From Phycisphaerales bacterium (GTDB lineage Bacteria > Planctomycetota > Phycisphaerae > Phycisphaerales > UBA1924): a stretch of DNA of 63,204 bases. A model generated the notes under the pieces. It saw only the letters and a list, made by a program, of their open reading frames with translations, searched no databases and was not told where the DNA came from. The position numbers and the translations under genes were made by a program. Location of the stretch: assembly GCA_013360675.1 (NCBI GenBank), contig JABWBB010000010.1:1-63204 (forward strand), in the 5' to 3' direction. Shown piece by piece: positions 9,237-19,313 of the stretch (its first letter is position 1; every line of letters begins with the position of its first letter).

Positions 9237-10457
9237 TTAATGCGCTCCGCCGCGGGCCTTGAGGGCACGGATGCGCTCGGGGAGGCTGAGCAGGCGGATG
9301 AAGCCTCCCGCGTCCTTTTGGCTGTAGACGTCCTCGCCCTCGAAACTGACCATCTTCTCCGCATAAAGGCTGTGCGGGCTCTTGCGTTTGACGGCGGTGG
9401 CGTGGCCCTTGAAGAGGCGCACCACGACCTCGCCGTCGAGGCGCTCGCTCATCTTCTGCGCGCAGGCCCAGAGGCTCTCTCGCAGCGGCGTAAACCAGCG
9501 GCCGTCGTAGACGAGTTCGGCGAAGGTGAGGCCCAGGTGCTCGCGGTAGTGGCGCGTCTCGCGGTCGAGGACGAGTTCTTCGAGCGCCCGCAGGGCCTCG
9601 ACCAGCACCGTGCCGCCGGGTGTTTCGTAGAGCCCGCGGGACTTCATACCCACGCGGCGGTTTTCGACGAGATCGATGCGACCTACGCCGTGCTTGCCCG
9701 CGATGGCGTTGAGTTCGATGATCATGCGCCAGGCTTCCATGGGCTTGGCGTTGAGGGCGACGGGGCGCCCGGCCTTGAGGGTGAGCGTGACATCCTCGAA
9801 GGCGTCGGGGGCCTTGGCAGGGTCAGTGGTGAGCATCCAGGCGTCATCGGGCGGGGCGTTCCACGGGTCTTCGATGGTGCCCCCCTCGTGGCTGATGTGC
9901 CAGAGGTTGCGGTCGCGCGAGTAGATCTTGGTCGCGCTGGCGGTGGTCGGAATGTTGCGCTGCTTGAGGTACTCGAGCATCGCCACCCGCCCCGAGAGGG
10001 TCCACTGGTCCATGCGCCAGGGGGCGATGATTTCCATCTCGGGCGCGAGGGCGGCGTAGGCAGACTCGAAGCGGACCTGGTCGTTGCCCTTGCCCGTGCA
10101 GCCGTGCGCGAGCGCGACGCACCCGGTCTCCTTCGCTACATCGACCTGCCCCATGGCGAGGATGGGGCGGGCGATGGCAGTGCCCAGCAGGTACCGACCC
10201 TCGTAGACCGCGCCGGCGATCATCGTCGGCAGGACGAAATCGTCGACGAAAGTCTTTTTGAGGTCGACGACGTGGCACTCCGCCGCGCCTGAGTTCTTGG
10301 CTTTCTTGTCGACGCCGGCGAGTTCCTCTTCGCCCTGGCCCACGTCGCCGACGACGCAGATGACCTCGGCCCCGGGGATGTTTTCCTTGAGCCAGGGGAC
10401 GATGCAGGAGGTATCGAGGCCGCCGGAGTAGGCGAGGGCGATGCGCTTGGTGGGCAT
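9237..10457 (-). CDS. argG: Argininosuccinate synthase
   Basis: Joins citrulline and aspartate with ATP to form argininosuccinate, the next-to-last step of arginine synthesis. The 406-residue protein starts at MPTKRIALAY; the frame is open further upstream but those codons overlap the argF side. Signature segments are present: the PP-loop AYSGGLDTS at 9-17, YEGRYLLGTAIARP at 85-98, AHGCTGKGNDQ at 117-127 and YSRDRNLWHISHEGG at 169-183. Full family length. It is last in the argC-argB-argF-argG run, 28 bp after argF. No argH is seen in the window. Confidence 0.97.
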   Translation of the reverse strand: MPTKRIALAYSGGLDTSCIVPWLKENIPGAEVICVVGDVGQGEEELAGVDKKAKNSGAAECHVVDLKKTFVDDFVLPTMIAGAVYEGRYLLGTAIARPILAMGQVDVAKETGCVALAHGCTGKGNDQVRFESAYAALAPEMEIIAPWRMDQWTLSGRVAMLEYLKQRNIPTTASATKIYSRDRNLWHISHEGGTIEDPWNAPPDDAWMLTTDPAKAPDAFEDVTLTLKAGRPVALNAKPMEAWRMIIELNAIAGKHGVGRIDLVENRRVGMKSRGLYETPGGTVLVEALRALEELVLDRETRHYREHLGLTFAELVYDGRWFTPLRESLWACAQKMSERLDGEVVVRLFKGHATAVKRKSPHSLYAEKMVSFEGEDVYSQKDAGGFIRLLSLPERIRALKARGGAH

Positions 10458-10485
10458 GGGGTCGAGTCCTTGTGAGGGCGTGCGT

Positions 10486-11475
<990 letters not shown>

Positions 11476-11589
11476 GGGTGCTCCTCGGGCGGATCGGGTG
11501 GAGGGGGATTATCGCCGCGCCACGAGCGCCGGGGCGGATCGGCGGCAGACCGGGCGACAGATCGTGAAAAACAGGCACGAATGGCCTAG

Positions 11590-12399
11590 TCAGCCCGGCA
11601 GGACCCGCGTGCCCACGCTCTGCCCATGGGCCCAGCGAGTCAGGGCGGCCTGGTCATTGCCCGGCATGATGCGGACGGGGGCGTTCAGCGAGCGTGCCGT
11701 TTCGAGGGCGGCACGCACCTTGGGAATCATCCCGCCGCTGATCTCGCCCGAGGCGATCATCGCGTCGATGCGTGTGCGGGTCAGTTCCGGCACGACCGCG
11801 CGGGTGGCATCCAGCACGCCCGGGACATCGGTCATGAGGACGAGTTCGGCGGCGTGGATCAGCGACGCGACCCCTGCCGCGGCATCGTCGGCGTTGATAT
11901 TGAGAAACTCGCCCGCGGCGTCGATGCCGATCGACGAGAGCACCGGGGTGAACCCAGCGCCCAGCAGGGTGCGCAGCAGCGGGGCTCGCGGCGTCTCGGG
12001 CGATGCGGAGATAACCTCGCCCACGCGACCTGGGTCGAAATCGAAGGCTGTGGCCTTGCGCGTGGGGATGTCGTGCGCGTCGCCCAGGCACAGGCCTACC
12101 GCGCGTACGCCGCACGCCAGCAGCGCCCCCACCAGCGCCTTGTTCACACGACCCGCGAGCACGCCGACGATCTCGTCGAGTTGATCCGAAGGTGTGATGC
12201 GGATGCCGTCGCGACGCTGGGTAGTGAAGCCCAGGCGATCGAGGTGGCGATCGACGGCCTTGCCCCCGCCATGGATGAGAACGATGCCGCCGGGGGTGCG
12301 TTCGCGGAGTTGTGCAATGGCTCGGGCGAAAGCCTCGCGCGAGGCTCGTTCGTCGAGCGTGGCGCCGCCGATCTTGATCACGACCGGTCTATCGCTCAT
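11590..12399 (-). CDS. argB: Acetylglutamate kinase
   Basis: Phosphorylates N-acetylglutamate, the second step of arginine synthesis. It belongs to the amino-acid kinase fold: VVIKIGGATL at the N-terminus, HGGGKAVD at 43-50, LNINADDAAAG in the middle and GMIPKVRAAL, whose lysine contacts ATP. It lacks the long N-terminal helix associated with arginine-inhibited forms, so feedback control is uncertain. Its ATG overlaps the argC stop (ATGA), indicating translational coupling. Confidence 0.95.
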   Translation of the reverse strand: MSDRPVVIKIGGATLDERASREAFARAIAQLRERTPGGIVLIHGGGKAVDRHLDRLGFTTQRRDGIRITPSDQLDEIVGVLAGRVNKALVGALLACGVRAVGLCLGDAHDIPTRKATAFDFDPGRVGEVISASPETPRAPLLRTLLGAGFTPVLSSIGIDAAGEFLNINADDAAAGVASLIHAAELVLMTDVPGVLDATRAVVPELTRTRIDAMIASGEISGGMIPKVRAALETARSLNAPVRIMPGNDQAALTRWAHGQSVGTRVLPG

Positions 12400-13436
12400 G
12401 GGTTATTGTCCGTGAGCAGGGCGGCGGTCTCGGGAAAGCCGAACCGGATGTTGAAGCACTGCACGGCCTGGCCCGCGGCACCCTTCACAAGATTATCGAT
12501 CGCGCTGGTGATGATCAGGTGGCGCCAGGATTCATCGACCGCGAGGGCGATATCACAGAAGTTGGTCCCCCGCACATCGGCCACGCTGGGCCAGACGTCC
12601 GAGCGGCACAGGCGGATGAACGGCTCGCCGGCATAGGCCTCTTCGAGCGTGCGCCGCACGCGTGATTCATCCCAGCCAGGGGCGAGGTCGACATGGATAG
12701 TCGAGAGGATGCCTCGCTCGTAGGGGCCTAGATGGGGCGTGAAGAGCGTGGCGATACCGGCGTGTTCGTCGATCTCGGGCTGATGGCGGTGCTTCAGCAC
12801 GCCGTAGGCCTGCTGGTGCACCTCGCAGAAGAGGCTGCGCTGGTGCGGGGCACGCCCCGCGCCGCTGACACCGCTGGTGGAATCGATGATCGGGCGCGAG
12901 AGGCGGCCGTCGGGCAGCGTCGCGATCGCCCCGGCCCTGACCAGCGGCAGGAGCGGCAGGATGGCCGAGGTGGGGTAGCACCCGGGAACGGCGATGAGGT
13001 CGGCCGAGCGCAGGCGCGCGCGGTTGATCTCGGCCAGCCCGTAGACCGCACGCGCGAGAAGGGCCGCGTGCGGGTGCTCGAAGGCGTAGTGGCGCGGATA
13101 TTGGCCTGCATCGCCCAGGCGGAATGCGGCGGAGAGATCGAAGACCGCGATGCCACGTTCGATCAGCGCGGGGGCGAGCTGGGCGCTGGCCTCGTGCGGG
13201 GTGGCGAGGAAGACAGCGTGAGGCTGGGCGGCGGTGATCGAGTCCACGTCGCCCGGCTGGACCGCGAGATCGAGGCGATCGCGAAAACGCGGAAAGGCTT
13301 CTTCAAAGGGCTGCTGCCCGTCACGCTTGGCCGAGCCGAACAGGCCGACGATCCGCGAGTGCGGGTGCGAGAGGAGCAAGTTGACCAGTTCGGCGCCCGA
13401 ATACCCGGTCGCGCCGACGACGGCGGTTCTCAGCAT
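12396..13436 (-). CDS. argC: N-acetyl-gamma-glutamyl-phosphate reductase
   Basis: NADPH-dependent reduction of N-acetylglutamyl phosphate, the third step of arginine synthesis. The nucleotide-binding GATGYSGAE is at 8-16 and the catalytic cysteine sits in PGCYPTSA (Cys153). A C-terminal DNLVKGAAGQAVQ segment is also conserved. Length 346. First gene of the arginine cluster, beginning only 20 bp after the phosphatase gene upstream, so it may be read from a promoter farther up. Confidence 0.95.
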   Translation of the reverse strand: MLRTAVVGATGYSGAELVNLLLSHPHSRIVGLFGSAKRDGQQPFEEAFPRFRDRLDLAVQPGDVDSITAAQPHAVFLATPHEASAQLAPALIERGIAVFDLSAAFRLGDAGQYPRHYAFEHPHAALLARAVYGLAEINRARLRSADLIAVPGCYPTSAILPLLPLVRAGAIATLPDGRLSRPIIDSTSGVSGAGRAPHQRSLFCEVHQQAYGVLKHRHQPEIDEHAGIATLFTPHLGPYERGILSTIHVDLAPGWDESRVRRTLEEAYAGEPFIRLCRSDVWPSVADVRGTNFCDIALAVDESWRHLIITSAIDNLVKGAAGQAVQCFNIRFGFPETAALLTDNNP

Positions 13437-13456
13437 GGGGCAAGTGTATGGACGGC

Positions 13457-14476
13457 TCAGGGCGTCATCTGATCGAGCGTGCGCTCCACGCGGAAGAGTT
13501 CGCGCCCGTCATAGGTGATGCAGCGGGCGAGCAGGCGGGCGGGCGACTGCCCCGCATCGACAGTCAGGATCATCGCCATCTGTGTCTCCTCGCCCTCGGC
13601 GATCAGCGCCGGGTGGGGCACCTTGGAGTTGAGATGCACGTTGTTGGCCAGGGGTGAGGCGATGAGTTCGAGCATCGCGTAGGGCGCGCGAAAATCTGAG
13701 GCGGGGTGGATCAGCGCCCGGCTGCGGTGGATGTCGCCTCCCATCAGCAGCACACCGCTGATGTTGGCCTCGCCCAGGAACTGCATCAACGCGTCGCGTT
13801 CGTAGCGGTACGCGCCCCAGTAGTCGGGCTTGTTGGCGCGGACGGCATCGTTCCAGATCATGCCGCTGGCCAGCACCTTGAATGGGGCGTCGGAGGCCTG
13901 AAGCCGGGCCTTGAGCCACTCCCACTGCTCGCGCCCGAGCAGCGTTGGCTTGTCAGGGTCGGCGAACGAGGGCTCGGTCCCTGCCCACCAGCGGCAATCG
14001 AGCAGGAAGACGTGCACAGGTCCGACGCGAACTTCGCTGTAGATCCCCTCTCGTCCGTTGCCCGCGTGCGACAGTTTGTTCGCCTCCATGAAGGCGAGCC
14101 GCGAGTTTTCTTTGCCCTCCAGCGTGCCGTTGGTGTCGTTACGCCCAAAGTCGTGATCGTCCCAGGTGGCGTGGATCGGCGTGGTCCTGGCGAGCGCGGC
14201 GAGTTGCGGCATGGTGCGGAACTCGGCGTGACGCTTGCGCTGCACCTCGAGCGCGGTTGAATCGATGTAGGGAGTGTCGCCGATGAGGAATAGCGCGGCG
14301 GGCTTTTCGGCGGCGATCGCGTCGAAGATCGGCATCGACGGGAAGACACGGTCATCGGCGCACGAGCCGAAGGCGACGACGACCCGGGATTGGGGTGTCG
14401 CCTGTAATTCTTTCTTGGCTGTGCTGCAGGCGCCGAGCAGCGCCGTCATGAGCATCAGTAACAGCGGGCGAGTCAT
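13457..14476 (-). CDS. PhoD-like alkaline phosphatase, lipoprotein
   Basis: 339 residues from an ATG with a GAGGAG ten bases upstream. The signal ends in a lipobox (LLGAC), so the protein should be anchored outside the inner membrane. Metallophosphatase motifs of the PhoD family follow: VVAFGSCADD, LFLIGDTPYID, ATWDDHDFGRND and LLMGGDIHRSR. PhoD enzymes are secreted phosphodiesterases/monoesterases using Ca and Fe. At 339 residues it lacks the extended N-terminal domain of classical PhoD. It precedes argC by 20 bp, which looks like positional rather than functional coupling. Confidence 0.85.
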   Translation of the reverse strand: MTRPLLLMLMTALLGACSTAKKELQATPQSRVVVAFGSCADDRVFPSMPIFDAIAAEKPAALFLIGDTPYIDSTALEVQRKRHAEFRTMPQLAALARTTPIHATWDDHDFGRNDTNGTLEGKENSRLAFMEANKLSHAGNGREGIYSEVRVGPVHVFLLDCRWWAGTEPSFADPDKPTLLGREQWEWLKARLQASDAPFKVLASGMIWNDAVRANKPDYWGAYRYERDALMQFLGEANISGVLLMGGDIHRSRALIHPASDFRAPYAMLELIASPLANNVHLNSKVPHPALIAEGEETQMAMILTVDAGQSPARLLARCITYDGRELFRVERTLDQMTP

Positions 14477-14490
14477 GATCAGAGGGCTCC

Positions 14491-15057
14491 TCAATAACGG
14501 AACTTGGGCTCCCAGTCGGCGGGGCCGTCTTTGAGCAGATCGAGAAAGTGCCACGTAGCGCAGAAGTCATCGCCCGGTCCAAACTCGGCGGAAACGCCCA
14601 CACGCGTGATCGCCCCGGCGGCGTCCATCGAGAAGGCCGACACACCCGGGGATATCCCGCCGTCGGGCCGGGCGAACCCCAGGTCGCGGGCGAAGGTAGT
14701 CTGGTGCATCGAGACCACCGGGAAGGGCCACCCGCGCGACTTGGCGAATTCACCGGCTGTCGCGGGGTCGTCGGGCGTGGCCAGCACAAAGGCGGCTCGA
14801 TTGGCCAGGTGCGGAAAGAGGCCGATGAACCCGTCAGCCCACATGGTGCAGTAGGCGCATCGCTTGCCCATGTTCTGCACGAGCAGCAGGTCCTTTTTAC
14901 CGGCGAAGAGCGTGCTCAGGCGGATGCGTTCGCCCGTGCCGGCCTTGGCCAGGTCATAGTCCTTGACGGCTTGGGGCGGTTGCTCGCGGCGCATCTTGGC
15001 CACGCGGGCCTTGAGATCGAGGATCTGCTGGTTCAACTGTGCGATGGCCTCGGGCAT
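14491..15057 (-). CDS. DUF899 thioredoxin-like protein
   Basis: 188 residues from an ATG with GGGAGG seven bases upstream. An N-terminal helix (IAQLNQQILDLKARVAKM) precedes a thioredoxin-like fold carrying the DUF899 signature GKRCAYCTMWADGF, then FATPDD-like and FPVVSMHQT segments. DUF899 proteins are relatives of AhpC/TSA without a fixed function. It sits 14 bp upstream of the PhoD-like gene on the same strand. Confidence 0.8.
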   Translation of the reverse strand: MPEAIAQLNQQILDLKARVAKMRREQPPQAVKDYDLAKAGTGERIRLSTLFAGKKDLLLVQNMGKRCAYCTMWADGFIGLFPHLANRAAFVLATPDDPATAGEFAKSRGWPFPVVSMHQTTFARDLGFARPDGGISPGVSAFSMDAAGAITRVGVSAEFGPGDDFCATWHFLDLLKDGPADWEPKFRY

Positions 15058-15178
15058 GGCTTGCCTCCCTTGAGAGCGATACAGAATAACGCGGCAGACG
15101 GGGCCGGCGCGAGAGCAATGACCCATGATCAGGCTTTGATCACCCTGTTCGAGGCTCAAGAGGCCCGAGTTTACAGTG

Positions 15179-17914
15179 TTAGCCACGCGGCGTTGCCAGG
15201 AGTTCGCGCGGTCCCTGGCGCGCGATGCCCAGTGCCGGGGGCAACGCCGCCAGAAGGCACGCCCCCAACACCGCCGCCCATCCGATGAGGATCGGCATAA
15301 GCGGCGGGCGCAGCGTGAGCTCCAGCCCCAGCAGCATCCGATCGAGGACCTGCCCCTGCGCCACGCCCTGCAACCCCAGGATCGTGCCCAGCACGATGGC
15401 GACAACCCCCACCAGCACACCCTCGGCGAGGATCAGGCGCACCAGCATGCCCCGCGAGGCCCCCACGGCCCGCAGCACGCCAAACTCGAACCTTCGCGTG
15501 TGAACCCCCGCGATGATGATGTTGGCGACGCCCAGGCTCGCCTTGACGAGCGCAAAGAGCGCGATCGAGGTCATCACCAGGAGCGAGCCCCGGACGATCG
15601 TGTGAAGGTCTTGCTTGACCGAGCGGCCCGACCCCACCTCGAGCACGCCCGTCTCGAGCAGCACGCCGCGCAGCGTGGCGATGGCCTCGTCGTCGCTCAC
15701 GTCGTCGGCCAGGTCCATCTGGATCATGTTGACCGCATCGGAGCCGAAGCGATCGCGCAGGTCGGCGCGCGTGCCAAAGACCGCGTGGATCGCCTGGTCG
15801 GCGAACTGATCGGCGGTCTCGAAGAACGAGCCCACCACCTCGAGCCCTGGGCTGGTAACCACGCCGACGATCTCGAACTCGTGCTCGCGGTCGGCATGGC
15901 TGAGGCGGATGCGCCCGCCCACACCGATGCCCGACGCGGCGAAGAACTCGCGCGCGACGATCACCGCCCCCCCACGCCCCAGGCGCTCGCGAGCCGCCTG
16001 CTGCCCGGCCTCGTCGGCGGGCTGCAGCCATGTCAGGTGCGTCATGCGGAAGAAGGGCTCGGGCTCGAAGGCAATGAAACTGCTTTTGTATCGCTGCAGC
16101 GCACGAACGCCGAACGTCTGCGATTCCACCGGCAGGATCGTGATCGGGCACAGATCCGTCACAAACGGGATCGCGCCGATGCGCTCGATCGCATCGGGCG
16201 AGACGTGCAGCCCGGCGGCGAAGGCGTCGGGGAAGCGCATCCGTTCGAGCCAGTCGTCACGGACGGCCCGGCCCTGCGTCCAGATCGCCACCATGATTGC
16301 CAGGCCCGACATCATCGCCGACGCCGTGAACCCCAGGCGATAGGGCGTCGCCTGGGCGGTGCGTCCGAGCAAACGCGGCGGGAGAGCCAGACCACGCGTC
16401 AGCACGCCGCTCAGCACCGCGACGGCCCCGCGCATCACCGCTGGCCCCAGCAGAAAATAACCGATGAAGAGCAGCGGCAGGCCTGTCGTCGCGTAGATCC
16501 AGAAGAGCAGTTGGGCATCGCGGATCGTCGTGAACACCACGATGTTGAAGAGGATCGCCCCGACCCCCGCGAGACTCAGCCAGATCATCAGGCGCGGCTG
16601 CGCCGGGCGGGCACGCACGCTCAGCCCCTGAAGCGGCGAGACGCGCGACGCCGCCCACGCCGGGTAGAACCCGCCCAGCACGCCACACACTACCGCCCCC
16701 GCCGACGGCAGCAGGAAGGGCGTGCTCGAGAGCGCCAAGCCCGTGGGGATGACCTCGCGAGCGGCGTAGAGGATTATGGCGCACACACCAAGGCCCAGGG
16801 GCACACCGACGACTGCGCCCGCCGCACCGAGCAAACCGCCCGAGAGCACCTGCGCCCAGGCGAGTGTCGCCCGCGACGATCCGATGCAGCGGAGAATCGC
16901 AAGTTGGCGCTGGCGCTCGATCACGCCCGTGGAGAGCCCGGTGGTGATGATGAACGCCGCGGCGAGGAAAGCCATCGTCGTGGCGAGATAGAAACCGAGT
17001 TGATTGGCGCGCATGTTGGCGGTTACGCCGCCGGTGACCTTCGCCGTCGTTTGAAGAAGCACGCGATCGCCCATCTCGGGGCGACGTGCCTGTACGAGGG
17101 CCTCGGGATCGGCCCCGGGCTGGAGCAGAATGTCGATCTGGCTGAGTCGCCCCGTGTTGTCGGTGATCGCGCCCAGTTGCTCGCGCGTCATGTAGACCTG
17201 CCAGCGGCCGCCCAGCGGCGGGCTGGCCGCGTGCCCCACGATGGTCAGCGGGGTCGGCGCACGAAAGAGGCGCACCGCATCGAGCGTGCTCCCCAACGCC
17301 AGCGTGCCTTGCTGTGTCGCGAGTTCCGCGGCGGCCTCGCTGGTGATCGCTTCGAGCAGACCCGGTTCGGGATTGGGTGATGCACCCGTGGGCTTGCGAC
17401 GCGCCTGGCGTGCCAGTGATTCCACCGCAGCGACATCGATCGCGATTTCGCCTGGTTTCTGCGGCAGCCGCCCTGCCACCAGGCGCAAGGGGCGGAAGCG
17501 ATCCTCCACCAGCGGCTCGAAACCCACGGCTCTCGCGCTGAACGAGACGGGGATGCGCACACGCCGATACGGGTGCGTCGCGAGCGGATTCTCGTCGGGC
17601 AAGTAAGCGTCGATCGTCGCGCGGAAGCCCAGGCCCTCGAGCAGACGACCGGTGGCGACCTGGGTTTCGGGCCATGCCCGCACGGTGCGCAGAAGGGTCT
17701 CATCGAGCGAGCGTCCCGACGCGGGCTTGATGAGCACGTCGGCCCGCCCGATCATCTCCTGCAGGCGGACATCGACCGCACGATTGACGCTGGTCAGGGC
17801 GGCGGCGACGCAGGCGATCAACGCCGCCGACAACGCCACCGCGCCCAGCAGCAGCCACGAGCGGCTAGGTCGCTCGAGCAAGGTCCTGGTAGCGAGCCGC
17901 AAGGGCACCGGCAT
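15179..17914 (-). CDS. ABC transporter permease with two FtsX domains
   Basis: 911-residue inner-membrane protein with an N-terminal membrane anchor (SWLLLGAVALSAALIACV), a large periplasmic domain, an FtsX domain near residues 310-430 (ERQRQLAILRCIGSSR), a middle membrane block, a second periplasmic domain, and a C-terminal FtsX domain near 770-900 (TRRFEFGVLRAVGASRGM). This is the duplicated architecture of LolC/MacB-type permeases that extrude lipoproteins or envelope substrates rather than importing solutes. The chosen ATG has GGAGGGG just upstream and overlaps the ATPase gene by 50 bp, so the two are co-translated. Confidence 0.88.
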   Translation of the reverse strand: MPVPLRLATRTLLERPSRSWLLLGAVALSAALIACVAAALTSVNRAVDVRLQEMIGRADVLIKPASGRSLDETLLRTVRAWPETQVATGRLLEGLGFRATIDAYLPDENPLATHPYRRVRIPVSFSARAVGFEPLVEDRFRPLRLVAGRLPQKPGEIAIDVAAVESLARQARRKPTGASPNPEPGLLEAITSEAAAELATQQGTLALGSTLDAVRLFRAPTPLTIVGHAASPPLGGRWQVYMTREQLGAITDNTGRLSQIDILLQPGADPEALVQARRPEMGDRVLLQTTAKVTGGVTANMRANQLGFYLATTMAFLAAAFIITTGLSTGVIERQRQLAILRCIGSSRATLAWAQVLSGGLLGAAGAVVGVPLGLGVCAIILYAAREVIPTGLALSSTPFLLPSAGAVVCGVLGGFYPAWAASRVSPLQGLSVRARPAQPRLMIWLSLAGVGAILFNIVVFTTIRDAQLLFWIYATTGLPLLFIGYFLLGPAVMRGAVAVLSGVLTRGLALPPRLLGRTAQATPYRLGFTASAMMSGLAIMVAIWTQGRAVRDDWLERMRFPDAFAAGLHVSPDAIERIGAIPFVTDLCPITILPVESQTFGVRALQRYKSSFIAFEPEPFFRMTHLTWLQPADEAGQQAARERLGRGGAVIVAREFFAASGIGVGGRIRLSHADREHEFEIVGVVTSPGLEVVGSFFETADQFADQAIHAVFGTRADLRDRFGSDAVNMIQMDLADDVSDDEAIATLRGVLLETGVLEVGSGRSVKQDLHTIVRGSLLVMTSIALFALVKASLGVANIIIAGVHTRRFEFGVLRAVGASRGMLVRLILAEGVLVGVVAIVLGTILGLQGVAQGQVLDRMLLGLELTLRPPLMPILIGWAAVLGACLLAALPPALGIARQGPRELLATPRG

Positions 17915-18629
17915 CAAGCCCCTCCGCGTCGATGGTTCCGCCAACACGCCCGTCCCGCAGGAAGAAGATACGCCGGCAGTGCGCCGCCGCCGCCGGCTCG
18001 TGCGTCACCATGAGCACGAGCATGGCGTGCTCGAGGGCGACCTCGCCCAGCAGCCGCCACAGGCGATCGCTGGTGACCGAATCGAGGTTTCCGGTGGGTT
18101 CGTCGGCCAGCAGGATGGGGGGCGAGAAGAGCAACCCGCGCGCGATGGCGACGCGCTGTTGTTCGCCGCCCGACAGCGCGTCGGGGCGATGATCGGCGCG
18201 GTCGTCGAGGCCTAGCCGTGCGAGGAGGCGTGTGGAGCGCTCGCGCAGGTCGGTCGTCGAACGCCCCGCGAGCAACCCCGGCAACTCGATGTTCTCGCGC
18301 GCCGAGAGCGTGGGGATGAGGTTGAACTGCTGGAAAACGATGCCCACGCGTTCGCGTCGATAGCGCGTCGCTTCGCGATCGTCCATGGCGCCCACGTCGA
18401 CGCCCGCGACGCGGATCTCGCCCTGGTCGGGTCGGTCGAGCGCTCCCAGCAGGTGCAACAGCGTGGATTTCCCGCTGCCGCTGGCACCCATGATGGCGTA
18501 GAAGCCCGGCTCGTCGATGGTGAGATCGACGCCGCGCAACGCGTGCACCTCGCGTCCGCTGTGCGTGTAGGACTTGTGCACGCCGCGCACAAACAGCAGG
18601 GGCGGGCGTGGTGTGGACGAGTGGCTCAA
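17865..18629 (-). CDS. ABC transporter ATP-binding protein, LolD/MacB type
   Basis: 254 residues with Walker A GASGSGKST, Q-loop FQQFNLIPTLS, signature LSGGEQQRVAIARGL, Walker B ILLADEPTGNLDS and the switch histidine in VTHEP. The TGNLDS extension is typical of the LolD/FtsE/MacB family. It powers the overlapping FtsX-type permease. Two bases separate its likely transcription unit from the gcvH stop codon upstream. Confidence 0.92.
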   Translation of the reverse strand: MSHSSTPRPPLLFVRGVHKSYTHSGREVHALRGVDLTIDEPGFYAIMGASGSGKSTLLHLLGALDRPDQGEIRVAGVDVGAMDDREATRYRRERVGIVFQQFNLIPTLSARENIELPGLLAGRSTTDLRERSTRLLARLGLDDRADHRPDALSGGEQQRVAIARGLLFSPPILLADEPTGNLDSVTSDRLWRLLGEVALEHAMLVLMVTHEPAAAAHCRRIFFLRDGRVGGTIDAEGLDAGALAARYQDLARAT

Positions 18630-18632
18630 GGC

Positions 18633-19013
18633 CTAGCCCGCGTTGGCCGCGTCGTAGGCCTTGGCGTCCATGAGCGAGGCCATGGGGGCCTTGTCGGCGA
18701 CCTGGATCTTGACGAGCCAGCCCTTGCCGTAGGGGTCACTGTTGAGCAGCGAGGGGTCGTTGGCCAGGGCGGGGTTGACTTCGAGCACCTTGCCCGCGAG
18801 GGCGGTGTAGACGTCGCTGGTGGTCTTGACCGACTCGACCTCGCCCGCCGAATCGCCGGCCTTGAGAGTCGTGCCGGCCTTTCGCATCTCGACGTAGGTG
18901 ATGTCGGTCAGTTGATCGACGGCGAACTGCGTGAGCCCGAGCGTGAGCGTGTCACCCTCGACCTTGTGCCATTCGTGCGTCTTGGAATACGACCGGTCGG
19001 AAGGTGTGGACAT
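18633..19013 (-). CDS. gcvH: Glycine cleavage system H protein
   Basis: Lipoyl carrier that shuttles the methylamine group between the P and T proteins of glycine cleavage. 126 residues with the lipoylation motif ESVKTTSDVY, in which Lys63 carries lipoate, and the typical HEWHKVEGDTLTLGLT start. The gcvT and gcvP genes are not in the window. A glycine riboswitch was looked for upstream and not recognised. Confidence 0.93.
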   Translation of the reverse strand: MSTPSDRSYSKTHEWHKVEGDTLTLGLTQFAVDQLTDITYVEMRKAGTTLKAGDSAGEVESVKTTSDVYTALAGKVLEVNPALANDPSLLNSDPYGKGWLVKIQVADKAPMASLMDAKAYDAANAG

Positions 19014-19187
19014 GGTGCGGTAACCCTATGGCGGGATCAACTCAAATCGAGCCCCCGCGAGCGCACCATCGTAGCGACGATTGAATACATGGCCCACGGC
19101 GTCGGATTTCAGCATTCATCATACGTGGCCGCATTGAATCGCAGAGGGCACGCCGGTATCCTCGGTGCATCAACCCGGTTTTCTCCC

Positions 19188-19228
19188 CTCCGGACGGTCG
19201 GTGCCTTTGGCCCGGCCGTCTTTTTTTC
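19188..19228 (+). terminator. Orphan Rho-independent terminator-like hairpin
   Basis: GACGGTCGG pairs with CCGGCCGTC (one wobble pair) around a 10-base loop and is followed directly by seven T on the plus strand. No plus-strand gene is visible upstream, so it may end an unannotated small transcript from the 19020-19190 region. Confidence 0.5.
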
Positions 19229-19240
19229 ACTGAGAGTCAC

Positions 19241-19292
19241 CCCAAAAACAAGCCCAACCGCCGCATACCCATGGGTGTGCAGCGGTCGGGCT
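19241..19292 (-). terminator. Rho-independent terminator of the CHRD gene
   Basis: Bases 19251-19292 form a 21-bp inverted repeat with one mismatch and two wobble pairs when read on the minus strand. A T-rich tract (TTGTTTTT) follows it at 19250-19241. It begins 22 bp after the CHRD gene stop. Confidence 0.7.
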
Positions 19293-19313
19293 CTAGTTCG
19301 AGTTGAGTTCACG

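Noticed and set aside
15176..17380. 734-codon plus-strand open frame
   Set aside because: Antisense of the ABC permease; the product is Arg/His/Asp-rich and featureless.
19014..19240. Glycine riboswitch before gcvH
   Set aside because: The conserved tandem glycine-aptamer core could not be found on the minus strand.
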